From the NCBI GenBank assembly GCA_027491155.1, contig JAIXWR010000012.1, positions 1-64,000 on the forward strand: a stretch of DNA of 64,000 nt, read 5' to 3'. The notes under the pieces were generated by a model. It did not search any database. It saw only the letters and a program-made list of their open reading frames with translations, and had not been told where the DNA came from. Positions 24,911 to 34,839 of this stretch are shown here, piece after piece; positions within the stretch are counted from its first letter, which is position 1; every line of letters begins with the position of its first letter. The position numbers and the translations under genes were made by a program. The stretch is from Verrucomicrobiaceae bacterium. GTDB lineage: Bacteria; Verrucomicrobiota; Verrucomicrobiia; Verrucomicrobiales; Akkermansiaceae.

Positions 24911-27900
24911 TCAAGGCGTCACGCTGACGCTGCCGAACTGCGAGGTATTGAGCGTGCCGGTCGTGCCGCTGGCCACCACCAGGCCGATGTAGCAGTTCGC
25001 CGGGAAGCTGGCGGTCAAGCTGCCGACCTGGGTCCACGCCGTGCCGTCGGCACTCTTGAAGGCGGTGATCACGTTCCCGACGCGGGTCAGCCTCACCCAG
25101 GTGTTGGGCACGGTGCCGGTGCTGCTGTTGGTCGTGGAAGTGGTGCCGTTGGTGCTCGTGCGGCGCACCCAGCGGTAGGCATTGGTGCCGGTCAGGCCCA
25201 TGAAGACGTGTCGCGAGTTGCTCGCCAGCGTGTCACGGATCATCACGCCGACGCGCGACGAAGTGCCGGTGTTCTGGAGGCTGTTGATCCGGGCGATGAT
25301 CTCGCCGTCGCCACTGAGCGTCTGGTGGACGAAGTGGAAGGTGTCGTTCCGCCCGCTCAGAACTCCCGCTCCGGAAACCGTGAACACGCCCGAGGCATGG
25401 GTGGCCGAACCCGCCGCGATGCCGGTGCCGATGTCGCCGGAGACCCATGGCAAGGGCAACGAGGGACCGCTGACCTCGATGGTCAGCGCGGCTTCGTCGA
25501 AGGCCCCGGTGCCGTCGGTGACCCGCACGACGAAGGCATTCGAGCCGGCCGTTCCAAGTCCCGGGGTGCCGCCGAGGCTGCCGTTCGCCGCAACCGTGAG
25601 CCAGGACGGCCCGCTGATCTTGGAGAAGGTCAGGCTGTCGCCGGCGTCGGCATCGGCCGCGGTGCCGGCGAGACCGGTGCCGGTGTAAACCACCCCTTCG
25701 CTGCCGCTTTCCCGCACGATGGGATCGACCGTGAAGACCGGGGCGTCGTTGACGTTGGCGACCGCGATGTTCAGCACCGCCTCGTCGAAAGCCCCCGCCC
25801 CGTCGGTGACGCGGACGGTGAAGCTGTTAGGACCGACATCGGAGTTCGACGGCAGGCCGGACAGCGAGCCGTTCGAACCGACGACGAGCCAGGCCGGTCC
25901 ACCGACCTTCGTGAAGTTCAGGCTGTCGCCGGCATCGATGTCGCCGGCGGTCAGGCTGCCGGCATAAGCGGTGTCTTCCGTGGCGGCCGCGCCGGCGATC
26001 GGGTCGGCGGCGAAGGCGGGAGCGTCGTTGACGTTGATCACGGTGACGTTCAAGACCGCTTCATCGGTCAGGCCGCCGCCGTCGGTGACCCGGACGGTGA
26101 AGCTGTTAGGCCCGACGTTGCCGTTGCCCGGGGTCCCGGAAAGCGCGCCGTTGGAAGCGACGTTGAGCCACGCGGGACCGTTGACCTTCGAGTAGCTGAG
26201 CGTGTCGCCGGCATCCACGTCCGAAGCCGTGCCGGCAAGGGTGCCGCTGTAGGCGCTGTCCTCGGTCGCGTTGCCGCCATTCATCGGATCGGCGGCGAAG
26301 GCGGGGGCATCGTTGACGTTGATCACGGTGACGTTGAAGGCCGCCTCATCGGTCAGCCCGCCGCCGTCGGTGACGCGGACGACGAAGCTGTTCGACCCGA
26401 CGTTGCCGTTGCCCGGCGTGCCGGAGAGCGCGCCGTTGGCGGCGACATTGAGCCAGGCGGGACCGCTGACCTTCGAGTAGCTCAGCGTGTCGCCGGCATC
26501 CACGTCCGAAGCCGTGCCGGCCAGGGTGCCGCTGTAGGCGCTGTCCTCGGTCGCATTTCCTCCGGACATCGGATCGGCGGCGAAGACCGGGGCGTCGTTG
26601 GCGTTCGTCACGGTGATCGAAAGCGCGGCGTCGTCGCTCAGGCCGGCGGCGTCGGTGACGCGGACGGTGAAGCTGTTCGATCCGACGTCGGAGTTCGAGG
26701 GCGTGCCCGAAAGCGTTCCATCCGTCGCGACCGCCAACCAGGAAGGCCCGCTGACTTTCGCGAAGGTCCGGGTGTCGCCGAAGTCGGGATCCGTGGCATC
26801 GGCCGCGAGGCTGCCGGCATAGGCGGCGTCCTCGGTGGCGGCCGCCTTGACGATGGGATCCGCGGTGAAGGCGGGCGCGCGGTTCGGCACGAGGGCGCCG
26901 TGCAGGCCGTCGATTTCACCGGAAGTCAAAGCGCGCTCGTAGATGCGGACATCGTCGATTCCGCCGTCGAAGCGCTTGTTGAGGTCGCGGTGGTCGTAGC
27001 CGATGGACACGGCGCGCGATAGGAGCGACTGGACGGCTCCGCTGCCGGACGCGGCTTCGACGCCGTCGATGTAAATCCTGCCGGTCGTGCCTTGGCGCAG
27101 CGCGGTGATGTGGCGCCACTGGCCGTCGTTCACCGCGGCGGTGGTGGTCAGGTCGAACTGGAAGGCGCTGGTTCCGTAAACAAAGAAGTTCACCGTGCCG
27201 TCCGCGTTCACGTTGAGCATGTATTCCCCCTGATAGCCCGTCGCACCGGGCTCACGCTGCTGGATCACGGTGCCGGTGGGCGAGCCGGGATCGACCTTGA
27301 CCCAGGCGCTCAGCGAGAAGTCGCCTGTGCCGAGCAAGGCGGCGGAACTGCCGACCAGCACGCCGTCGTCGGTGCCGTCGAAATCGAGCGCGCCACCGCT
27401 AATGCCGCTGTTCCATGCCGCACCGCTCACCGCACCGTCCTGGGCGCGGCCAGTGGTGTCGTCGGCATTGCTGCCGCTGCCGTCGTCGAGTTTCCACCAG
27501 GCGCGGAGACCGGCGTAGATCGCCGGGGGTTGCGAGGCGTTGGATTCCGGATCGGTGCCGAGCGCGAGTTCGAGCCCGGTGGTGAAGCCGTCGCCGTCCG
27601 GATCCGCGCCCGGATCGGTGTTTTCCACGGTGATGGAAACACCCGCGGAGCTCACCCCGCCGCCGCTGTAGATGGCCCGGGCGGTGAGGACGTGATTCCC
27701 TGCCACGGCACCGGTCCAAGTCACGCCGTAGGGCGCGCTCGGGTCGGAGCCGATCAAGGTGGAGCCGCGGTAGAACTCGACGGCGGTCACAGGCAGCGAG
27801 CCGCCGACGACATTGGCAGCGAGCACGACGTCATCGCCGGCATCGAAGACCGAGCCCGCGCCCGGCGAGGTGAGCGCGAGCACCGGAGGCTGCGGAGCAG

Positions 27901-30900
27901 TGCCGAAGCCGCTCGGGAACAAGGCGCTGGCCGGGATGGCGGTGCGGCCGGCCACCGGCGTCTGCCAAGCGACCGAGGCATGGTCGCCGCCGCCGCCTTC
28001 CTGATGCTGGACTTCCAGCCAGTAAACCTGACCGGCCACCAGTTGAACCGGCGCGGAACGCTGCGAGGCATTGGCATCCCAGGACTGGAAGCTGGTGTAG
28101 CCGCTGACCGAGGCGATCTGCACCTTGTTCGCCTCCTGGGCATTCGTGCTGAGGAAGAGGCGGCTGGCATCGTCCGAAGCGATCCAGAACGTGTATTCGC
28201 CGCTGACCGTCGGCTGGAGGTAGCCGATCAGACGGCGCGAGTAGTTGTCGGCGACGTTCTGGGCGGTGGTGAAGGTGGCGAGCGTGCCGCTGTAGTTCGT
28301 CGTGCCGGTCCAGTTCTGGGTGTTGTAGGCGGTGGCTCCGGCCCAGCGCTGCTCGGACACGCCGGTGAAGGCCGGCGGATTGCAGACGATGTTCACGGTC
28401 CCGTCGCCGGTGGACCCCGCGCTGTCGGTGGCGCGCACGACCAGCTGGCGCGGCCCCGGATTCGGCAAGGCGGCGGGGATGAGCACGCTGACCTGTCCCG
28501 CGGCGTTGATGGCGAACACGTTCCCCTCGTTTCCTGCGACGATGGTCCAGCCCGCGACGCTGCGACCGGAGGCGACCGTGGCGTTCACGGTGCCGATCAC
28601 CGTGCCGGCGCTCATCGCGGAGGTGGCGGTGAATTGTGCCGTGGCGATTGCAGGCGCATCGGCATCGCGCACGGTGATCACGTGGCTGGAAGGCGAGACG
28701 ATCTGGGCACCCGAGGGATTGGCAAGGCCGACCACGATGGCCTCCGGCATTTCACCGATGCCGTCCGCCACCAGCGCGAGCGGCAGCGGCTTGACCAGCT
28801 CGCCCGGGGCGAAGGTCAGCGTGCCGGGAGCCAGCGTGTAGTCGCTGCCAGCGGTCGCGGTGCCGCCGACGGTAAGATCCACGGTGACCGCCGTACTTCC
28901 GGCCGGGCGGTCGAGCATGACCATGAGCAGCGGATCGCCGCCATCGGCCTCCGTGAGCGACGACGAGGCGACGGCGAAACGGACGGTGCGGGGCGAGTTG
29001 TCCTCAGCCTCGAAGCTGATCGGACGGCGGGTGAAGCCGGGACCTTCCCAGGCGACGGAAAGGTGGTCGCCACCGCCGCCCTCCTGCTGCTGGGCTTCCA
29101 TGTAGTAGGACTGTCCAGCCACCAGCGAGATGTTGCCTGAAGCCTGCGAGGCATTGGCATCCCATGCCTGGAAATTGGTCCAGCCCGAAACGCTTCCAAT
29201 CTGCACCTTGTTCGCGGCCGACGAGGTGGTGCTCAAGTAAAGCCGCGAGGCATCGTCGGAGGCGACCCAGAAACGGTAGGTCCCGGTCGCCGGCGCGACG
29301 ATCTGCCCGACCACGCGGCGCGAGTAGTTGTCGGCGACGTTCTGCTGCGTGGTGAATCCGGGAAGCACGCCGGTGTAGATCGGCGTGTTGCTGCTCCAGG
29401 TCTGGTTGGTGTAAACCGTGCCGCCGCTCCACCTTTCCTCGGTGGCGAAAGTCGGCGTCACGGTATCGGCGATCCATACGCTGTGGCGGTTCTTGTTCGC
29501 GGTCAGCGAGGCACCGTTCGGTGCGCGAAGTTCGAGAACGGCGGTCTCCATGGGCTCGGAGAAGCCGTCGTTCTTCACCCGGATGCGGACAATGCGGGAC
29601 GTTTCGCCCGGGGCGAAGACAAGCGTCGGCGAGGCGACGACCGCGTTGCCGTTGCCGGGATCGACAAAGACCCAGTCGATGTCATCGCCCGAAGCCGTCG
29701 CGCCTGAAGCGCCGACACAGGCGACGGTCACCGGCGAAGCCGCGGCGGCGGAGAGCACCACTGAGATATCGCGGAACTGGCCGTTCGCGCCGGGCTGCTC
29801 GTTCGTGACGGTGTCGTTGGCGGCGAAGCCGACGGTGACGGCGGTGGCGTCGTTGTCGTTGATTTCCACCGTGGCGGACGAAGGCAGGTCCACGCTGTAG
29901 CCGGTGCCAGCGGTGACGGTGACGACGACCGTTTCCGTGCCTTCGCCGGTGGTGTCATTGGTCGGCGTGACATTGACCACCACGCCGGAAGCGGTGTCGG
30001 GAATCACGCAGGTGCCGGTCAGCGCGGTGTAGTCGTCACCATTCGTCGCATTACCGGAAACGCTGTAGTTCACCGTCAGCTCGCCGGTGGTGCCGGGCCG
30101 GGAGAAGTAGAATTGCCCGTCCGAACCACCTTCTGTCGCGGCGGTGTGGTAGGCGGAGACGGCCACCCGCTCGGCACCGCTGTCATTGTCGCGGATCAGG
30201 GCGGTGGCCGTGCCGTCGTTGTAGATCTGGTAGCTGGCTCCGGGAGTGATCGTGACCACCACCGACTCGGTGCCTTCGGGCAGGGTGTCATTGGTCACGG
30301 GAATCGTGACGCTGACATCGGACGGGCCGGTCGCCGGCACGGTGACGCTGCCGGAAAGGGCGGTGTAGTCGCTGCCCGCGGTGGCGGTGCCGCTCACGGT
30401 GTAGTTCACCGTCACATTGCCCGGCGCGGAACCCATCGAACGGAAGGTGATCGCGGGGTTCGTGCCGCCCTCGGCGCCGATGGATCCGGCGCGGACGGCG
30501 ATGACGGGAATGTCGGCATTGTCGATGATGGAGACGGTGGCCTGATAGTTTTCTCCCAGGCTGTAGGCGTTATTGTAGGTGGCCAGGCCGAGCGTGACGT
30601 TTTCCACGCCTTCGCCCTGGCTGTCGTCATACGGCGTGATGACCACCGGCGCGCTGGAGGCACCCGCGGGGATGACGACTTCGCCGTTGAGCTGGCGGAA
30701 GTCGGTACCGTGCGAGGCGCTGCCGGAAAGCCCGTAGTAAACCTTCAGCGCGGAGGTCGTGGAACCCGTGCGATGGATGAGGAAAACGGCGGTGTCCGAG
30801 CCGGCTTCCGAGGCGCTCGCGTCCGGCGTGGTGACGGTGACATACGGCGTGTCGTCATCGCTCAAGGTCACCGTCGCGGTGGTCGCCGCGCTGTCGCGGA

Positions 30901-33900
30901 CGTAGGCGGCATTGGTGCTGATGGTGGCGATGATGTCCTCGGGAATTTCCGCCGCGCTGTCATTGAGCACGGTCACCGGCACCGCGACCGATGCCTGGCC
31001 GGCGGGGATGACGACGGTTGCGGGCAGGGTCTGGTAATCGCTGCCGTTGGTCGCACCGCCGCTCCATGCCACGGCGATGTTCAGCGACGAGGCGGTCGAG
31101 CCGGTGCGGGTGAACAGGAAGCCGCCGGGATCGCTCGCTTCGAAGGCTTCGGGATCGGGCGCGGTCACGGCGACTTGCGGCAACGTGGTGTCGTTGTCGA
31201 TCAAGCTCATCACCACCGAGTTCGCGGAGCCGGACCAGTAGCCGGCCCCGGAGACCAATTGAAGGGCGATCGTTTCCGGACCCTCCTGCGCGGTATCGTT
31301 CACCGCGGCGACGGCGATATCGAGCGTGGCCGAGCCGGCCGGGATGGTGAAGGTGTTGGACACGACATCCGGCGCGAGGGTGTAGTCGGTGGTCTTCGTC
31401 GCGGTGCCGGTGATGGCGGCGACGGAAACGGCGAGCGCGGCGGTGGTGTCGCCGCTGCGGGTCAGGCGGAAGTTCCCGTTCGTCCCGCCTTCGGTGGCAT
31501 CGGCGGTTTTCTGCAAGGTGACGAAGGTCGAGCCGGCGGCGGTCCAATCGGCGGCGGTGACGCTCGAGGAAACGGTGACCGGATTCGTGAAAAGCGGGGT
31601 GAAGGCGTAGCCGGCCAGCGATGCCGAAAGCGTGCGGGTGCCGGTGCCGACATTCGCCAGCGTGTAGGTGCCGTCGCTGCCGGTGTAGCAGTTGTTGGAG
31701 CCCTCGCTGACCAGCACGCCGGCGAGCGGCGCGGTGCCGTCGGTGATCGTCCCGCTGATCGTCCGGGTGGCCGGCGCGCCGGCCGTGACCGTCACCGAGC
31801 GGCGGACGCTGCCGCCTTTCATGTCCGAGACCGTGAGCATGGCCGTGACGTGGGCGGCGGAGCCGAAGCTGCGGGTCACGACCGCGCTGTTCTGGCCGGT
31901 GGTGCCGTCGCTGAACTGCCAGTGGTAGGCGAGCGCGTCGCCATCGGCATCATTCGCGGTGGCGGTGAAGGTCACGCTGCCGCCGACTGCCACCGAAGTC
32001 GCGCTCGCGGCGAGGGTCGCGGTGGGCGCCGTGTTTCCCGGGAAGGGCCCGCGCTGGTAGGCGAGGTCGATGGACGGCGGGCTGGTGGGATTGATCGAAA
32101 GCAGGGTGAAATGCTGGTCCGACTCCGGATCGGAATAGGTGCGGCCGAGCTGGATGCCGCCGTCGTTCTTGCCGCCGGAGCTGCCCGGCGTGGTATCGAT
32201 CAGGCGGCTGCCGTAAAGGACGAGCGCCTGGTTCGACAGCGTGGCGTTGGTCGCGTGATACTCGATGTCGTAGGAGATCGAGTTGTTCTTCGCGACGCTG
32301 AAGGAATAGCGCTTCCCTTCTTCGAGCCGCGGATGGTCGAAGGCATGGATGCGATAGACGCCGTTGGTTCTCGGGAAATGGACGTAGTTGTTAGGCAGCC
32401 AGCCGAGATTGCGCTTCACCCGACTGTTGTAATGCGCCGCGAAGCCGCCGCCGCCGCCCATGACGTCGAAGGGATTGCCGTATTCCTGGTTCGCTCCGTT
32501 GCCGTAGGGCGTGCCGTCGGTGGTGCTCCAGTAGTTCGCATGTCCCACGCCGAGCGAGTGGCCGATCTCGTGATTGATCACGTCCATTCCGCCCCAGCCG
32601 AGCCAGACGCTGTCGCCGCCGCCCCAGGACGCGCCGCTTCGCAGGCCGCCATTCACGCGGAGGATGATGCAGTTGTATTGGTTCGAGTCGTATCCGAGCT
32701 TGCGCGCCTCGGCCCGGGCCTGGTTGTGGATCACGCCGAGACCGTCGACCTCGCTGTCCTTGTCCTGGTACCATTTCAAGCTCTGCGGCAGCACGATGAG
32801 CGGCGTGACGGTGTAGGTGGAGGTCAGCTTGCCGTAGGAGTTTTCCAGATAGAAGCGGGCGTTGTTCTGCATGTCCGCCAGCGCCTGGTCCTCGGTGTTC
32901 GGCGCGGCCATCTGGTCGGGATAAGTCGCGCGGATGTAGAGGCAGCGCAGGTTGCCGATCGCTTCGGCGGAAGTGCCGGGATGCGCGTCCATGAAGAACG
33001 AACTGCCCGAACCGGCCGCCTGGACCAGTACCCGGTATTTTTCATCGACGACCGTGACGTGGCTGCCGTTGCAAAGGGTGATCACCCGCTCGCCGACCTC
33101 GATCGTGGGAGTTTCCTCGGTCACCGGCTCACCGCTCGCGACCGCTTCGGTGGTCTCCTCGGAAACCGGGCAGACATCCTCGACCACGGTGCCGGCCGGG
33201 ATGCGCTCGCCGATTTCCAGCGGCCGCACCGGGCTCTCCGCGATCGCGAATTCGCGGTCGATCGCCACCCCGCGCATCGGGATCTGCTTGGCGGACATCA
33301 GCGGCTCGAGTTCGCCATAGACGCGGGCCTTGTAGCTCGTGCCCCGGGCCTCGAAGTAGCGCAGCGTGAGGCCTTCCGGCGGCAGCGGCATTCCCGGGGC
33401 GGGGCGGCCTTTGTAAACGTTGAGATCACCCGTCGCGGAGACCGGGGTTTCGAGTTCGGCCACGATGGCCGCCGGCAGATCCTGCCGCACCACGCGGGCC
33501 ACCGACCGCTCCAAGGCCTGCCGCGGATCCGAGGCGATCAGCGCCTTGAACTCCGCCCGGCGCTCCGCCGCGAGACGCTTTCCTTCGCCCGCCATCGCCG
33601 CCCTTTCCTCGGGCGAAGCCGCCTTCCACGCCTCGACCCAGCCCTCGAAGGCCTCGATCTTCGCGAAATCCGGCTCCGGCGGCGGCTCCATCGCCCAAGC
33701 ACCGAAATCGGCGGACCGCTCTTCCTGTGGAGCCGGGTCCGCGCGCATTTCAAGCGGAGGACCGGCAACAACCGGGGCGGCGGACGGGAGGGTTCCGGGC
33801 AGCGCATCCACGGCACTCGGCTCGGGACTGCTTGCAAGGAACCAGCTGATCACCGGTGCAAGACCCAGCACGACAAGGCCGGTCCGCGCGAAATAACGAC

Positions 33901-33910
33901 GGGTTTTCAT
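24911..33910 (-). CDS. Giant secreted metzincin-type metalloprotease with PKD, Calx-beta, PA14-like, LamG and cadherin-like modules
   Basis: 2999 residues. The start is set at MKTRRYFARTGLVVLGLAPV, a signal peptide; 22 upstream codons are ignored. Approximate layout: propeptide-like region to ~300; protease with the zinc motif HEIGHSLGVGH near 446-456; PKD domain ~627-713; carboxypeptidase-regulatory-like domain ~717-777; a run of Calx-beta repeats ~790-1475; PA14-like domain ~1480-1640; another Calx-beta ~1640-1755; second PA14-like ~1855-2005; Ig-like segment; LamG-like domain ~2127-2340 (ALTSGEIDGLHG at its end); five cadherin/He_PIG-like repeats ~2343-2813; and a beta-sandwich C-terminus. 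There is no PEP-CTERM or T9SS tail that I can see. It is likely exported and acts on extracellular protein or polysaccharide. Confidence 0.85.
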   Translation of the reverse strand: MKTRRYFARTGLVVLGLAPVISWFLASSPEPSAVDALPGTLPSAAPVVAGPPLEMRADPAPQEERSADFGAWAMEPPPEPDFAKIEAFEGWVEAWKAASPEERAAMAGEGKRLAAERRAEFKALIASDPRQALERSVARVVRQDLPAAIVAELETPVSATGDLNVYKGRPAPGMPLPPEGLTLRYFEARGTSYKARVYGELEPLMSAKQIPMRGVAIDREFAIAESPVRPLEIGERIPAGTVVEDVCPVSEETTEAVASGEPVTEETPTIEVGERVITLCNGSHVTVVDEKYRVLVQAAGSGSSFFMDAHPGTSAEAIGNLRCLYIRATYPDQMAAPNTEDQALADMQNNARFYLENSYGKLTSTYTVTPLIVLPQSLKWYQDKDSEVDGLGVIHNQARAEARKLGYDSNQYNCIILRVNGGLRSGASWGGGDSVWLGWGGMDVINHEIGHSLGVGHANYWSTTDGTPYGNGANQEYGNPFDVMGGGGGFAAHYNSRVKRNLGWLPNNYVHFPRTNGVYRIHAFDHPRLEEGKRYSFSVAKNNSISYDIEYHATNATLSNQALVLYGSRLIDTTPGSSGGKNDGGIQLGRTYSDPESDQHFTLLSINPTSPPSIDLAYQRGPFPGNTAPTATLAASATSVAVGGSVTFTATANDADGDALAYHWQFSDGTTGQNSAVVTRSFGSAAHVTAMLTVSDMKGGSVRRSVTVTAGAPATRTISGTITDGTAPLAGVLVSEGSNNCYTGSDGTYTLANVGTGTRTLSASLAGYAFTPLFTNPVTVSSSVTAADWTAAGSTFVTLQKTADATEGGTNGNFRLTRSGDTTAALAVSVAAITGTATKTTDYTLAPDVVSNTFTIPAGSATLDIAVAAVNDTAQEGPETIALQLVSGAGYWSGSANSVVMSLIDNDTTLPQVAVTAPDPEAFEASDPGGFLFTRTGSTASSLNIAVAWSGGATNGSDYQTLPATVVIPAGQASVAVPVTVLNDSAAEIPEDIIATISTNAAYVRDSAATTATVTLSDDDTPYVTVTTPDASASEAGSDTAVFLIHRTGSTTSALKVYYGLSGSASHGTDFRQLNGEVVIPAGASSAPVVITPYDDSQGEGVENVTLGLATYNNAYSLGENYQATVSIIDNADIPVIAVRAGSIGAEGGTNPAITFRSMGSAPGNVTVNYTVSGTATAGSDYTALSGSVTVPATGPSDVSVTIPVTNDTLPEGTESVVVTITPGASYQIYNDGTATALIRDNDSGAERVAVSAYHTAATEGGSDGQFYFSRPGTTGELTVNYSVSGNATNGDDYTALTGTCVIPDTASGVVVNVTPTNDTTGEGTETVVVTVTAGTGYSVDLPSSATVEINDNDATAVTVGFAANDTVTNEQPGANGQFRDISVVLSAAAASPVTVACVGASGATASGDDIDWVFVDPGNGNAVVASPTLVFAPGETSRIVRIRVKNDGFSEPMETAVLELRAPNGASLTANKNRHSVWIADTVTPTFATEERWSGGTVYTNQTWSSNTPIYTGVLPGFTTQQNVADNYSRRVVGQIVAPATGTYRFWVASDDASRLYLSTTSSAANKVQIGSVSGWTNFQAWDANASQASGNISLVAGQSYYMEAQQQEGGGGDHLSVAWEGPGFTRRPISFEAEDNSPRTVRFAVASSSLTEADGGDPLLMVMLDRPAGSTAVTVDLTVGGTATAGSDYTLAPGTLTFAPGELVKPLPLALVADGIGEMPEAIVVGLANPSGAQIVSPSSHVITVRDADAPAIATAQFTATSAMSAGTVIGTVNATVASGRSVAGWTIVAGNEGNVFAINAAGQVSVLIPAALPNPGPRQLVVRATDSAGSTGDGTVNIVCNPPAFTGVSEQRWAGATAYNTQNWTGTTNYSGTLATFTTAQNVADNYSRRLIGYLQPTVSGEYTFWIASDDASRLFLSTNAQEANKVQIASVSGYTSFQSWDANASQRSAPVQLVAGQVYWLEVQHQEGGGGDHASVAWQTPVAGRTAIPASALFPSGFGTAPQPPVLALTSPGAGSVFDAGDDVVLAANVVGGSLPVTAVEFYRGSTLIGSDPSAPYGVTWTGAVAGNHVLTARAIYSGGGVSSAGVSITVENTDPGADPDGDGFTTGLELALGTDPESNASQPPAIYAGLRAWWKLDDGSGSNADDTTGRAQDGAVSGAAWNSGISGGALDFDGTDDGVLVGSSAALLGTGDFSLSAWVKVDPGSPTGTVIQQREPGATGYQGEYMLNVNADGTVNFFVYGTSAFQFDLTTTAAVNDGQWRHITALRQGTTGRIYIDGVEAASGSGAVQSLLSRAVSIGYDHRDLNKRFDGGIDDVRIYERALTSGEIDGLHGALVPNRAPAFTADPIVKAAATEDAAYAGSLAADATDPDFGDTRTFAKVSGPSWLAVATDGTLSGTPSNSDVGSNSFTVRVTDAAGLSDDAALSITVTNANDAPVFAADPMSGGNATEDSAYSGTLAGTASDVDAGDTLSYSKVSGPAWLNVAANGALSGTPGNGNVGSNSFVVRVTDGGGLTDEAAFNVTVINVNDAPAFAADPMNGGNATEDSAYSGTLAGTASDVDAGDTLSYSKVNGPAWLNVASNGALSGTPGNGNVGPNSFTVRVTDGGGLTDEAVLNVTVINVNDAPAFAADPIAGAAATEDTAYAGSLTAGDIDAGDSLNFTKVGGPAWLVVGSNGSLSGLPSNSDVGPNSFTVRVTDGAGAFDEAVLNIAVANVNDAPVFTVDPIVRESGSEGVVYTGTGLAGTAADADAGDSLTFSKISGPSWLTVAANGSLGGTPGLGTAGSNAFVVRVTDGTGAFDEAALTIEVSGPSLPLPWVSGDIGTGIAAGSATHASGVFTVSGAGVLSGRNDTFHFVHQTLSGDGEIIARINSLQNTGTSSRVGVMIRDTLASNSRHVFMGLTGTNAYRWVRRTSTNGTTSTTNSSTGTVPNTWVRLTRVGNVITAFKSADGTAWTQVGSLTASFPANCYIGLVVASGTTGTLNTSQFGSVSVTP
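25470..26880 (-). repeat. Five tandem cadherin/He_PIG-like coding repeats (about 285 bp each)
   Basis: Five units inside the giant protease gene follow the pattern ADP...ATEDxAYxGxL...DxDAGDxLxxxKVxGPxWL...NGxLSGxPxNxxVGxNSFxVRVTD. The two middle units are nearly identical at DNA level, with a period of exactly 285 bases between the matching points 26004, 26289 and 26574. The others have diverged, so the middle pair is a recent duplication or has been homogenised. Confidence 0.9.
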
Positions 33911-34214
33911 GACGAGGGTTTTTCGAATCTCTGCGGCGGGATGATTGAAACGCAGTTTCCGGAAGAAAGTTGGCACTTTACGACAGGATTCGCGGATATT
34001 AGCGACTCCATGGGCCTCCGGTCAATGGGTAATTCTACCAACGGGATTCGAAATATGAAACCGGCAGAACCGGGAACGGAAGAATCGATCAGTGCCGCAA
34101 GGTCGTCCTGTCCGGTTCGGGCCATTCCCGGGTGACCAAGTTTCGGAGCGGGGGCGATGCACCGCCGAAGTCCCCACTCCATCCTTGGCCCGCCGCCTGC
34201 ATTGGCCTACCTCC
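33911..34214. other. Intergenic region between divergent giant protease and apt genes
   Basis: About 300 bases, less GC-rich than the surroundings in 33940-34080. It must hold the promoters of the minus-strand protease gene and plus-strand apt. I could not identify convincing -35/-10 pairs, a riboswitch or a credible small gene; the frames that cross it have no family resemblance. Confidence 0.6.
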
Positions 34215-34748
34215 ATGGCCATGCCTTCCGCCGATTCCCTCCGCGCCGCGATCCGTGACGTCGTCGATTTCCCGAAACCCGGCATCGTCTTCAAGGACAT
34301 CACGCCGATCCTCGCGGACGGCGCGCTGTTCCACGATGCCATCACGCTGCTCTGCGAAGCAGCCGGCGGGCGGAAGATCGACAAGGTGGTCGGCATTGAC
34401 GCCCGCGGCTTCATCTTCGCCGCCGCGGTGGCCGACCGGCTCGGCGCGGGCTTCGTCCCGGTGCGCAAAAAGGGCAAGCTGCCGTGGAAAACCCGCCAGG
34501 TAGCCTATTCGCTGGAATACGGCGAATCGGTGGTCGAGCTCCACGACGACGCCGTTTCCCCCGGCGAAACCGTCCTGCTGGTCGACGACCTCCTCGCCAC
34601 CGGGGGCACCGCCGGCGCGGCGTTGGAGCTGCTCGACGGCCTCGGCGCGAACGTGGTCGGCGTGGCCTTCCTGATCGAACTCGCTTTCCTCGGCGGCCGC
34701 GAAAAGCTCGGCGACCACCGGATCGAGTCCATCCTCATCTTCGATTAG
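34215..34748 (+). CDS. apt: Adenine phosphoribosyltransferase
   Basis: 177 residues from the ATG giving [20 protein letters not shown]; the second ATG two codons on is equally possible. Blocks: [52 protein letters not shown] and the PRPP loop [18 protein letters not shown] at about 120-137. It salvages adenine to AMP using PRPP. pgi begins about 90 bases downstream on the same strand. Confidence 0.96.
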   Translation: MAMPSADSLRAAIRDVVDFPKPGIVFKDITPILADGALFHDAITLLCEAAGGRKIDKVVGIDARGFIFAAAVADRLGAGFVPVRKKGKLPWKTRQVAYSLEYGESVVELHDDAVSPGETVLLVDDLLATGGTAGAALELLDGLGANVVGVAFLIELAFLGGREKLGDHRIESILIFD

Positions 34749-34839
34749 CCGGGCCGATGCCTCCGATGAATCCGGGTGCCGCCGGGTGACAATCGCGCCG
34801 CTTGCCCTGACCGCCCGCCTTTCCCAAGCTCCGCCCGCC

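Noticed and set aside
30113-34135. 1340-codon plus-strand frame opposite the giant protease
   Set aside because: The minus-strand frame has a coherent signal peptide, zinc motif and domain series, while this one is Arg/Gly/Asp-rich without structure.
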